Origin: Strix aluco
Taxonomy: Eukaryota > Chordata > Aves > Strigiformes > Strigidae
Reading direction: 5' to 3'
DNA: 64,000 bases
NCBI RefSeq assembly: GCF_031877795.1
Contig: NC_133971.1
Coordinates: 413,501 to 477,500 of the forward strand
Both the position numbers and the translations under genes were made by a program. The notes beneath the pieces were generated by a model. It was not told the origin of the DNA. It searched no databases and saw only the letters and a program-made list of their open reading frames with translations. This document shows, one piece after another, positions 20,924 to 32,585 of this stretch (within the stretch, counting starts at the first letter, position 1; every line of letters begins with the position of its first letter).

Positions 20924-22403
20924 GTAAGAAAAACTTTTTTTTCCCCCCCTTAATATAAAAAAAAAAATAGCATAATGGATTACAAATATTCTAAAGAACT
21001 TTTAATCATTCTTATGGACAGATAATTCTGCATAAAACACTTCAGCACACGTGCTAATGCGCCTTCTTTGTCATTCTCCAAGGGCTGAACATAGTAAATG
21101 AATTTTATAAATACTGCTAAAAGGTTTTGAATTTTACTGATTATTATGATAAATAGCTTTCACCATGAGACAGAAAATTGAAATCTAAACCAAAAAACCC
21201 CCACTAATGGGGGTCTATAGAATGTCAGATAATTAAAGTAATAAATCAAGAAAGGGATACTTATTCATAACATTTTCTGCATCATTAGTCAGTAAGTAGT
21301 TTTGAATGTGTTTTTTTCATCTATCAACCATCCCTTCCATAATTCTTTGTGCACTTGCAGTCTTGAGTGAAGAGGTAGCAAAACTTTTCTAAACTTTAAT
21401 CCAGCCGCAGCCCGGCGACGCTGCGCCCCAAGGCAGGCTGTGCCGGTGCAGGGGGTCCCTGGCGGGGTCGGCCCGGCTGCGGGGGTGTCCTCAGCCCTTC
21501 ACGAGGCTGATGGTCTCATTCTGGGGGGGCAGTTCTGGGGGGGCTCAGTCAGGGCTCAGGGGCTGCTTTCTTTTTGTTCTTGTTCCGTGAAGGCTGCCGG
21601 GGCATGGGTAAGCCCTTGCTCTGCAGGCAGGAGGGAGGTGGGCTGGGGGTCCCTGTTCTTCTCTGGCTTTATACCGGTGCCTGTGGAATGGGGAAGTGCT
21701 TTCTGCCCTCACCCTTGGCAAGGACAGGGCGCAGAGCGTGGGTGCAGAGTTGCATCGACTCTTGGGGCTGGTCCGAGCAATCATGCCGCAGCCCCGTGTC
21801 CTGAGCCTTTCTCTCTGGGAAATGCCGAAACAATCCCAGAGGAGGAAAAACATCCCTCACTTTGCTACTGTGGCTTAAGGGCCTTTTCTCCTTGAGGAAA
21901 ACGAGAAGAGAAATCTCATGTCTGAGGGCTTGGGGCTGATAGAGGCAGCAGGGATTCCCAATGCAGGTTTCCTCCCTCTGGGCTGCGGCTGGGGGTCTGT
22001 GGTATGGTCCTGCAGAACTCCCCCGGGTGCTCAGGGCCCGCACGGTGCTTTTTGGGACGCAGAGACATGCCCGCATGGGCTCAGCCTCTGAGCGGATGGA
22101 GGTGACAGCAGTGCTGCCTCCTCTGCCTTGGACTCGGCAGCATCACACGGACATGGTGTCTGCCGACATCCCCAGACCCGGGTGGGCTGCGATGAATGAC
22201 CCCCGCCTCGTCTGGACGCAGCCAGCACCCTTTCCTGGGAGCTCTATTAAAGCAAAGTGGATTTAATTCAGATTTTGGGGAGCCTCAGGTCCTTTCAGCC
22301 ATGTGGCCCTGGGCAAGCCTGGGGGTCTTCCCCGGCCTGCTGGCTTTTGGGGGGCTGATGCTCGTGTTGTCGTGCCCGCTGACCACCTGGCCTTGCCTTA
22401 CAG
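20924..22403. other. Intron 4 of PAX5
   Basis: The first 470 bases (20935-21400) are AT-rich and non-repetitive, unlike the GC-rich second half (21400-22390). No exon or transposable element is recognised. The AT-rich half could contain a conserved element, but I cannot point to specific motifs that would decide it. Confidence 0.6.
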
Positions 22404-22532
22404 CCTCAACGGGGTCTGTGACCCAGGTGTCCTCCGTCAGCACCGACTCTGCCGGCTCGTCCTACTCCATCAGCGGGATCCTGGGCATCGCCTCCCCCGG
22501 CACCGAGAGCAACAAGCGCAAGCGGGACGAAG
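22404..22532 (+). CDS. PAX5: PAX5 exon 5 (octapeptide and nuclear localisation signal)
   Basis: This 129-base exon encodes two bases of Ala159, residues 160-201 and one base of Gly202. It carries the octapeptide YSISGILG (residues 179-186), which recruits Groucho/TLE corepressors, and the basic NKRKRDE nuclear localisation signal at the end. Between them it reads IASPGTES where human has ITSPSADT (from memory), the most divergent patch of the window's PAX5. The acceptor is TTACAG (ending 22403) and the donor GTAGCA (22533), a weaker donor than those of exons 2-4. The frame stays open into intron 5 to a TGA at 22754-22756, so an unspliced transcript would add 74 codons. Intron 5, 30 kb long, follows. 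Confidence 0.97.
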
Positions 22533-25500
22533 GTAGCAGGAGATGTTTTTTGGAGGGGGGGTGGGCCGATGCACGACTGGGAGGGGTGGGACGGGGATGG
22601 GGCAGACGTTGTGTGCATGTGGCGTGGAGCTGTGGATGTCCCCCATCAGCATTGCCATGGTGGGGTTTGGCCCTGTTTCGGCAGGACCTTGCCAAGGTCA
22701 CAGTGAATCTGGGGACCTTCAGTGTGACCCAGTGGCCAGAGGTGGAACCAATTTGAGGAGCAGGGACTTGTCTGGGTGTTTCAGAAAGCACTGGGGGTGT
22801 GTCACAGATTTTAACCAGACCCTCGTCCCGACCAGGGAACATTTCCCTCCCACCAGTGGAAAGGGGCAGAATCACCATTGTGTTGACTCTGTGGCAGAGC
22901 TGTCTGCCGTGGTGGCCCCCCAGCACCGGGCAGGGTTTGTTGGGCTGAGGGGTGGAAATGAGCACAGTCTGGCTGGGGCTGGAAATTACCAACGCTCCTC
23001 AGATCCACTGCAGCGTTTATGGTTCTGTTTTGTTCTGCGTCCTGGGCATTTTCCTAATGAAAACACTGCTTTGGAGAGAAGGATGCTGGGGGTAGAGTGG
23101 AAGGAAAAAGACAAGAAATTCTGTGTTGGTGTCTTATAAAAGTGCCTTTAATCTAGAGCATCCCTTTCGCTTAGGGAGAATTTACAGAGGGGAGTTGAGG
23201 CCAAGACCGTGGACGTGTTTGTGGTCGTGGAGGGGACACTGGAGCCTTATCAGGGATGCTGTGGCTGTGGAGGCGTGTCTGCCCACCCCGCGGCAGCACC
23301 GGCGGCCTGGGGGTCCCCTTTGCTCTTGGTGGGGCGATGCTGTCCTGCCTGCTGGGTCGGGGTCCTGGCCCTTGCTCTGGAGCACCCTGCCTCCTGTGTG
23401 GTGGGTCCATGTCCCTGTGCCCCCTGCTGCCCCCTGGTCCCCCCTGTGGTCTGGCCCCAGGAGGATGGAGTGGGCAGAAGCTGTAGTGGCATTAACCAAA
23501 CCCCTGGGGAAACGCGGACAAAATCGGGTGAACAACCCGGTGCCTGAGTGGATGCGCTGGTGGAAATGCACGGTCAGGTCATGGAGCAGTGCTTGCTGTT
23601 GCTGAAACTTGGGGGAAAATCTTCAAGAGGTTTGGTGGGGCCAATTTCAGGCATGTGGGAACTGGTCTGACGGTGAGAGTATAAAGCTCCCCACGCTGAA
23701 TATGCTGTTGTTAGTTAACTGCCATCGTACATCTGATGATACTTTTTTTCCAAATCAAGGCCACAAGTGCATAGATAAATATAAGCATTAAAGCAGGTAG
23801 GGTAGAAATTTTGTATTTTTATCAGCCAGGTCAGAAGAGAGGTTGCCTGTGTTGAAGCCACGCGGCTCTGTCACAGCCCTGTCCCGAAGCACTGATTCTT
23901 GGCTGCCTGCAGTTACAGAGGACTCTGGTTTAATTGCAGAGAAAAGAATTAAATGTTTCCTTGGAAAGATCAGAAGCAGAGCTGAGAAATTCCCCAGCTT
24001 TTGCCAGTTTGCATTTAGAAGAGAGCACGTGATTTCTAAAACAACCCCCGTCGTTTTGGCAGGATGAGTCATGATTTTCGAGCTCGTAAGCTGGACAGTA
24101 ATGCTGTCCTCAGCAGACCGTCTAAACTGCTTTTATAATAGGCTCAGGGCTGCGGATTTGGAGAGGCATAAACAACTACTTCAGTGTCTTTGTCTACTTG
24201 AGGGGATCCCCACCAGCGTCTATAACCACTCCCCCCCCCGCCCCATCCCGCTCAGCACAGGGTCCCTCTGCACAGGCGGGCGTGAGGTGCCCATGGAGGC
24301 GTCCCAAGGCTGCAGGGGACAGGGAGGTGGGTCATACCTCCCACCTTATGATGTGAAAAAGAGAAGCGTGTCATCCAATTACGGCCTGTATCATGATGCA
24401 GATGCACAAGGGGGCAGAGTTAACTTTACAATTTCCTGACTTCGGAGAGCCGGAGAGGGACCACCTCCGCAGCGAGCCCCTCGCCTCGTGTCTTTTGCTG
24501 TATCGTGGCGTTTCTCCGCAGCAGCTGGGAGGTGCGTGTTGGCTGCTGCTCCTCCCTGCATACGTCTCCCGGAGACACGGGCTGTGCCGTGCTCGGCCCC
24601 CCTTGTCCAGGGAGAGAAATGGGGTGGACTCACCCCTCCAGCTTCCAGCTGCATCGGGCGCTCGGTGTGATTCATCACCCAGTTTTGTTCTCCTCACTCT
24701 TGACATTTTTTTAGCAGATGTCACCAGTCTTTAACCCAGTGGGGAGCTTGCTGGGTAACAACAGGGGCAAACCAAATCAGACAGTCTTTTATTGGTTTAT
24801 ATAGCTGAAGGTGTCATTTTTTTCCCAGTTGTAATACGGACTCGGAGCAGATGTGCCTTGGTGGGGGTTCGGCTGTTTTCACTCGTGGTTAAAGGACATG
24901 CTCCTGGAGACTGACACACGAAGCGGGCGGTTCCCTGACAAGGCAGAGATTCAGCTGGCTGCAGATCGCCTCCTCTGCGTTGCGTGGCCGCACCTTCGCC
25001 TGGCCCTGCAGCTCAGGAAAAAGCTGTCGGGGTGCAGGGGGGTGGCAGGGCTCTGCAAAATGATCTTTTTGAGCACCTGCTAGTGAACGGGGTGCGTTGA
25101 AGGGAAGCCAAGGGCGGGCAGCGAGACCCCAAGTCAGAGTGAGCTGCATGCAGCTGGCAGTGGTGCGGGGTCCAGTTTCACTGTGCCGCTTACAGCTTGT
25201 CGGGCAGCTGGTGATGGTCCTGTGATGGACACCTGGTCGGGCCTGCCTTTTGGGGAGTGGTAAGCGTCCCCCACCTGGAAGCTGAAGCTTTCTGAAGCGT
25301 CATTGAGTGACCCTTGGGTAGGCAAAAGGGAGCTGTGTCCCCAGGAAGGTGCAACCGGTGTGGGGCACGTTTTGGGGATGAGGGAGGTCGCTGGGGGCTG
25401 CGGGTGCTCTGGAGGAGGATCTGAGGAGGGGAGGAAGGGCCAAAGCACAGTGAGGCAGAGCCCAGCCTCCTTCTTCCTTCATTCCTCTCCCCTAGACCTC

Positions 25501-28500
25501 ACTCCTATCCTGCGCGCTGCAGAGCTCGAGCTGGCAGAATAGCTTAAGCCCAACGGTGATGCTCCTTCCGTGTTTGTGCCATCCCAGCAGAGGGATCCCA
25601 AAGCAGGCAGACGTGCCAAAGGCAGGGAACGTGACTGTCCTCTGGGGTATCCTCATGACCTGGTGCTGTCTCCGCCGGAGAGCAGCATCTCTCTGTCAAA
25701 GCAAGACCAAGCCCAGGACTCCGGCTTCCCCAAGAGCCCCGTGACTCCTGTGGCTCCTTTCTGAGCCTGTTTGCCTCCCCAGAGGGAGGGGAGCACGGTG
25801 GGGGTGGCGCTGGCTGCCACAAGGATGATCTTGGCGGAGGCTGCACCTTGTGCAGAGCCCTCTGCGTGCCAGGCCACAGAGGGCTCGAGCTGCTCGGCCT
25901 GAGCACGTCTCGTCTGTACACGAATTATCCCTTTGGCATGGGCAGCTGCTGTCGGTGCTCCACTCCAGCCGGCAGCCGCTGTCAGGGCCTGGGCCTGGGG
26001 GCTTGGTTCCCGTACCCTCACAGAGAGACATGCCTGGTTCCCGGTGTTTTTCTGAACAAAACTACTTCCCAGAGGTTGGGAGAATTATGCGAATCCCCCG
26101 TTCTCATGGCTCTTCCTCGCTTTACGCAAAATGCAAACCATCTTCTGCCCTTACTCTTCCTGTAAGGGAATGTATGTTGTCTCTATGGCAGAAGGACATA
26201 AATGGGCATGTGAGATCTTAGAATTAATTCAGACCTGGCTCATGTCTCGTTGTGAGTCTTCTACCAACTGCCTGATTCTGCACCCCTAGACGTTTACATG
26301 CTTTTAGCAACTTAGCCAGCCCAAGACCCACAGCCTGACTGATGTGGAAGTGTGCTCGTGCCCTCACTTCCAATGCAGGAACACGCAGAAATCCCTGGTA
26401 CTGGCAGGTGATAGGGGCAATCCGTGAACAGGAGCAGCAGCCAAGACAGGCTGAAATCTGTTTGCATACAGGAGTGGCTCCGTAAGTCCAGGACGCCTGT
26501 TGTGTCCCTGATGCTACATCTGTGCTGCTCAACTAGAGACCGTTGGTGCATGGGCACAGACTTCAGCCAGCCCGTCCCACTACGGTTAGCACTGCCCTGG
26601 GATCATTTTGGTGTGTGCAAACTGGCGTCCTCCTGGGCAGTGTCTGCTCAGGCAGACTGGGCAGCACCCTGCTGCTCAGCTCAGGTGCAGCCGTGGTGGC
26701 ACAGAGGGTATGAGTGTTTCCAAGCAGGGATGCAGGCTGTGCTGGACCCAGTGGCCTGTTTACATCCCTTGTGCAGATGCAGCTGCTTAGAGCAAAAGGC
26801 GACGTGCAGCAATGAGCATCTCACCGCAAACTGTCAGCCCGGCCCTGGCCCCTGCCAGGAAATGCCATCGGAAGCAAATCGAGCAGGACACCCTCCACAA
26901 AGTAGCGTGCAGGATGCGAGCATCTGCTACCCACCCACCCCTTCTTGCTGCAGAAGAGGTTTGGCGGCTTTAAATACCTGCACCGAACAGCTGCACAGAC
27001 TGTATTTCAAATTCACGGGTATAGAGTCTTCTCAGCGATGGAGGCATTTGGGGAATTGAAACCAGCGTAGCAGGAGGCCTGCAGTTGTACGAGCTGTTTT
27101 GTTTCCATTCTCACCAACCATAGCCCTGCGTTGCTGTCAGCATCTGGTGTGATGATGTAGGTGCTTGTGCCTTGTTTTCTCAACTGAACTCATTGAAAAG
27201 TGCCTTGCCTTTAAACATAGACTCAGTATATTTAAAGGCGTTGGGGTCACAGCCTTCTGTCTGGGAGGATGAGCCTCCAAGAGGGGCAGGGACGCTAATG
27301 GGAATGAGAAGAAACTGGGGGGTGGGTGCAATCCAGTGCACTGTAAAACAATCCAACACGACAACCCCCGCGTTTTCACACAGGGATGCCCTGGGTTAGG
27401 CATGTCCAGGCAGCCCTGACCTCCGCGGCCACCCAAAGCTGCCGGGCACATTTCTGCCGGTGCCAGTGTGGAGACGCCCGCCCTTGAGAATGGCTGGGGA
27501 AGGGCTTTGCACGGACAAACGCGGATGTGAGATCACCGTGTCAGTGACACGTCTGGGGGAGAGTGAGAGACCAGGAAAAACAAAGCAAGCATGACCAAAC
27601 ATGAGCAAGGACTAATAATACAGGCAGTATTTCTGCATTTTTTGTCTTTCCTCCATACCAGGCCCACAAACTGTGCTTTCCCAGCAGGACAGAAACAAGG
27701 AGCTACACTCACAGCTGGGCAGGGACTTGCAGGGCTGTGGGTATAAATGCCTTCGAGGCTGCATGGCAGATGGTCAGCAGCCTCAGAAGGGAGCCCAGGG
27801 CCAAGTAGGTGCTGCTGGCGTCTTCTGTCATCGCCTCTTGTGGCTGAGGGACAATGTGGCTTCCAGAACATCTCCTCTAGGAGGTTGCTGGGAAGGCTTG
27901 TAAAGTACTTCTTCCCTTTGGTTTAGCTCCACTTCTTTGGATGCTGGCACTGCAGCTGGTACCCAGCGTCACTGAGTGTGGTCAGGTGCAACGTCTGCAG
28001 CTCTGTGCCCCATGACCTGCTGCGTGGGACATGGGGCACGTTAATCACGCTCGAGGGCATCCTGCTGCCCTGTTGTCTTGCGGTGGAGACAAACATCTGC
28101 CTGTTCTGCCCTCTTTGTCCCACTGTCCTGCCTGTGCCCTCTCCTGCCCATTATAAGGAGAGCCCTGCCAGCCATGGGGTTAGTTGTCAGCGTGTAAACC
28201 CCCCGTTCTGGCCACGGCTTTCCAAGTCTCCCTTAATGCAAAGTAGATCAAATTGTAGCTTCCCTGGCAGTGGAGGATCTTTATTCTACTATCTTTGAGG
28301 GCTGGGCTTGGGCCATTCATGGTCCCCTCTTCCTGGGGAGACTTGGGTCCTGGCTTTGTGGGTGGTCTCAGTGTACTGCTCATCCCGGGATGCCTCTGGT
28401 GAGATACTGCTCTGGTGTAAAAGCTCTCCCCTCTCCTGACCAGGGGTTGGGATCTCCGCCCACTCCAGACTTACTCCTTGGAGTTTCCTGAATAGGTTTA

Positions 28501-31500
28501 GGCACGTTTGGCCTGTGGGGTTTGAGATCCCCCTCAGGGAGGACTCACCAAATGAGGGGTCATGGCACTGCCAGGGACCGCGGGGTGCTGGACAGTCACT
28601 GGCGTGGGAGTGCGGGAGTTGAAGGAGCCCACAGATGTGTTTGTGCTACCCGTCCACACTCCAGGGCATCATCAGGAGGAAAACACACATTGCAGATGGT
28701 GGGTGGTGGAGTTCAGTGGAGAAATTATCCACTGGTGAGGTCCCATGTTGACAGAAGTCCCCGTGACTGCTCTCACCCCAGATAAGGACCTGAGCTTGAC
28801 AGTACGTGGTGGGGATCGATATTGACCTCTCCAGCTCTTCCTTGGGGTCTTTTGTGTCATGGAAGCGATGTGCAAAGGGCTGCAGCCTTTGGGGGTCTGA
28901 ACTGTGAGCGTCTGAAACCAGAAAGACTATGAGGGGAGAAAAGCAGGAGGTTACAGAGAAACCAGTAGAAACTTGAACCTTACGATGCCAAAGTGCCGAA
29001 CTGTAAGGGGTGCGCAGTGGGAGTGCTGAGGGAGCGGAGTGGGGGCCTGGCCGTGCCTCCTGTTCTGCACCGCAGGGGCGATGCCTGCCCGGAGCATGGG
29101 GGAGTGCAGGCACAGACCCCGCTGCCCAGGCAGCAATGGACAGAAAGAGGTGGTGGAAAAGTGCATTAAAAATCAGAAACCAGAGTCTGCATAGGGGGCG
29201 GGGGAGGCAGGTGAAGTCACCCAAGTCCATGCAGAGGTTAAAGAGGAAGACACCCCCTCCAGAGTCCCAGGGAAGTGCTGGAGTTTAATAATTTCTAGGC
29301 CCACATCAGCAGTGCTTACTCACTGGAGTTGTCTTTACTCCTGGGGCTCACTCCAGTGACTATAATGAGATGAAGCCTTTGAAGGGAGTGAGGTTCCGCA
29401 GGGTCAGCAAGTCCTGATTTGAATTTCTCCTGCTGATGCAGGTTGTCCTTTGCGTTCAGGGATCCTTTCCCGGTGCTGCAGAGTGGGATGAGCTGTTTGT
29501 CCCGTCGGTTCGTTAGCTCCTCGAAAGAGGTGGCTTTCCCTCACCACATGGACACTGAAATCATCCTTTTAGAGCTTGATCTGGGCTTTGCTGGTTACGT
29601 TGCAGTGATGGCTTCATCTGCGCTATAGCCAATGCAGTCTATGGCTTGGTGAAGGTTTTAATTTTTTTTTCAATTTAATTGAAAGCTTTTTTTCCTGAGT
29701 CCTTGGATATAATTTCCCACAACACCAGGGCTTTTTTGTTTGTTTGTTTCACTCTTTGTGTTTACTTTTTGTGCACCTTACGTGGGGCATTCTGAATGTG
29801 CTGAAGTGGCAACAGCCTCCGGCCACGCTGGTGGTTTGACACCAGCAGTGACAGCGTCACCCGCAGATGGTGGTGGGTGTCTGAAGGAGGAGTTTGACTC
29901 CCCCAGGGTGTGAGGCTAAAACCCTGGGTGTTCCCAAGAGCCACCCTCCATCCATGGGGTTTTTGGTGCTGAGCCAGTCATCCCGGACATTAATAAGTGT
30001 AGCTCAGCTGGCACAGGATTTCTCTTTGAGGGAAAGAGAGAGTATTTTGACATTCCTCATGAAATTCTAGGGGCAAAAGAATAAATGTGGGTCAGTTCAG
30101 ATCTCAGCTATGGCAACGTTAAAATGGTGTAGTCTGGGCTTCTGAGGAATCTCTGCATGTCTAAACTCATGAAAATGAAATGAAAAGCCATTTCAGCACC
30201 CAAACAGAGCTGTTCTGCCGTTTGAGGGTGATGCGTGAGGCAGGATGGTGTTTCTGGGGAGGGAAGGACCAACCTCTGCCCAGGCGGGTGATGGAGCCTG
30301 TGGGCAGAGGTCCTCCTGGGACAAATTCCTTCAGCTCCACGGGCCAGTGGAGCATCCCATGCTCTTTGCCGTCCACGTGCTTCCCGCTTCCCCATGACAC
30401 CCCGAGCTGCGAGAGTGCTGAACCCCCCCAGGGCTGCCTGCACCCCTGCGCTTTGGGGTACCGGTGCCGACAAACAGCCCCTTTGGGGTCTGGAGGGATG
30501 GGCTGGTTCCGCCCCAGCCCTCGGTGATGCTCACCCGGGGAGGTTTTACGTGTTCACAGCTCAACGCAGGAAAACCCCCCACCAGCGCGGCTGCCCTCTC
30601 CGAGCGAGCGGGTTACCGGCTGTCTTGTGCGCACGTCAAGCGTGTTTGTCACTTTTCTCCTAATGCAGTCCCCGGGGCCCCTATTTTCTAGAGAGCTCTC
30701 CTCCAGCTCTGGGGTGAAGCCCTGCCGGTTTGCCACCAGCGTCGGTGGAGCGGGGATTTTCCCAGAGCTATGTTAATGAAAAGCCCAGACTTCCACCACT
30801 CCTTACAGCCCTGCTGTAGCTCCAGCTGTTCTCATCAGGAGCTGTCGAGTGCTGGATGCTTTTCAAGGAATAACCTCTTCATATAGGTTTAGCTAAAAAC
30901 CAGTTTAGGGGTAGATGTCTTGTCAGATTGTCCTGACGGTGCCAGTAACCGGGGCTGGCCAGGATTCTTTTCCAGGAATGCATTTTCCAAAGAAAAAGCA
31001 GTTTTGTGGAAAAGCAGGACTTGTCAATTTTGATGGATGTTTGTTATAAATGCTAATATAAAATAAAATAGAAAGGTCATGAGCAAGATGAATCATTCTG
31101 GTTTTATCGAGAAATCGGTAGAATCCAGAGAGGAGGAAACACGGAGGTGCAGTTACAGTGTGTGTGTGCAGCTGTGTGTCCATACAGAGCATGTATGTAC
31201 ACACCTCTCATGTATCTGTCACCTGCAGATACATAGGCAGAGGGAGGTGATAGAAGTTTTGCCTTAGGTTGGATATATTGTATTATTCACAGACTTTCAC
31301 AATGAGCTTTCCACGTTGTAAATGGTGGTAGCGATCTCGGAGACAACTGGAGAGCAAAACCAAGATGAGAAAAGGTTGTTGTTCAGGTTTCTGTTGGAGT
31401 ACTGGGTTATTTTTGTGACTTTCCTTCAAACGACGCCCTGGAGCAAGGTGTTTCTGTGAGAGGAGGGCTGCACGCTTCACGTGGCAAGGTGCGACGCTGG

Positions 31501-32504
31501 ACTTTTTTCCCCTTTTTCTCCCTGTGTATAGATCCGCATCGCTCGGGTCTGTCAGAATGTATCACGCTGTTAAAATAAAGGTTTCAATTTCAAGTATGTG
31601 AGGGGAGCTCTGGGGAACTGCAGCCGGCTCAGCCTGCATTTACCCTGGAAGAGAGAGATTTGGCCAGTTGCAGACGGTGCTTGGAAAGACACCGGGGCTA
31701 TTCCCACATGAAAGATCCAATGCCAAAGCATTAAGTGATTTGGCACCTCCGTGGTGGCAGGAACTCTCTGGGTATCACGTATTTCTGTGCCAGGCTTCCT
31801 CTGTGCTCCCTGGAAGCGGTGAGGGCTTTCCCACTGCCTTGTCCCGTGTTCGCTCTGCATGCCGGGGTCTCTGTCCCACCTCCCGGGTCTGCTCTTCTTC
31901 CTGGGGGAGCAGCAAACAGGGCTCTCCTGCGCATAACGGCTGGTTAGCTGCCTTCCCCGTGGCTGCACAAAATGCAGCACTAGTGCCAGGATTATCATGT
32001 AGGACTGAAAGCCGCTTCGGGCATAGTTGGTGCAAGATTTGATTTGAGTTTACTGGGGCTTTAAGCTCAGAATTATTTTCTTGGCTGAAATGACAAACTC
32101 CCGAAATCCTGAATGATAGTGGAAAACCACTTTTTCTGTTGGTGCTTTGGGAAGAGCCAGGGTTAATATTTTAAGCTGTAATTGCTGTTGTTGCCAATCG
32201 GGAAGTTCCTGGTAAGCAGACAGTGCAAAATCAGTGAGATGCAGAAAATGAAGGTGTCTTGAGACTGGAGGTTTTCTCCAGGTCAGTTTTTGTCTGCCAT
32301 GGCCTTTGTGTGTACTCTTTACACCGAGGGTTACTTATTGCTGCAGGTGGTTGTTCAGTGTTGACCAAATCCTGCCAATTTTGGCTGGTCCTAGTATTTG
32401 GAGAATAGTCCCATTGTTTCCAAAGCAATCCCATTACTGAACAAACCCGGGAAGGAAACACAAGACGGGCTGTGGGATTATTTGCACCATTATTTATGTA
32501 GTTG
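22533..32504. other. Intron 5 of PAX5, first part
   Basis: These 10 kb of intron contain no exon or transposable element that I recognise. Open frames are short and overlapping. A short C-rich run lies at about 24229-24242. Individual motifs worth noting are a PU.1-IRF composite match at 27052-27062 and a kappaB match at 30753-30762. In mouse a B-lineage Pax5 enhancer bound by PU.1, IRF4, IRF8 and NF-kappaB resides in intron 5; whether either site corresponds to it cannot be told from this sequence. Confidence 0.55.
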
Positions 32505-32585
32505 AGAACTGTCAGTGTGAGGTTAATGGTCGGCCTAGGTGATCCTCAAGGTCTTTTCCAACCGAGATGATTCTGTGATTCTGTG
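32505..32585 (+). mobile_element. CR1 LINE 3' end (about 80 bases)
   Basis: The segment contains the typical CR1 3' terminal sequence: GGTTAATGG, then GATCCTCAAGGTCTTTTCCAACC-like text, then the GATGATTCTGTGATTCTGTG tail of short direct repeats. Nothing upstream matches the CR1 coding region, so this is a severely 5'-truncated copy in sense orientation to PAX5. It cannot mobilise. Confidence 0.85.
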
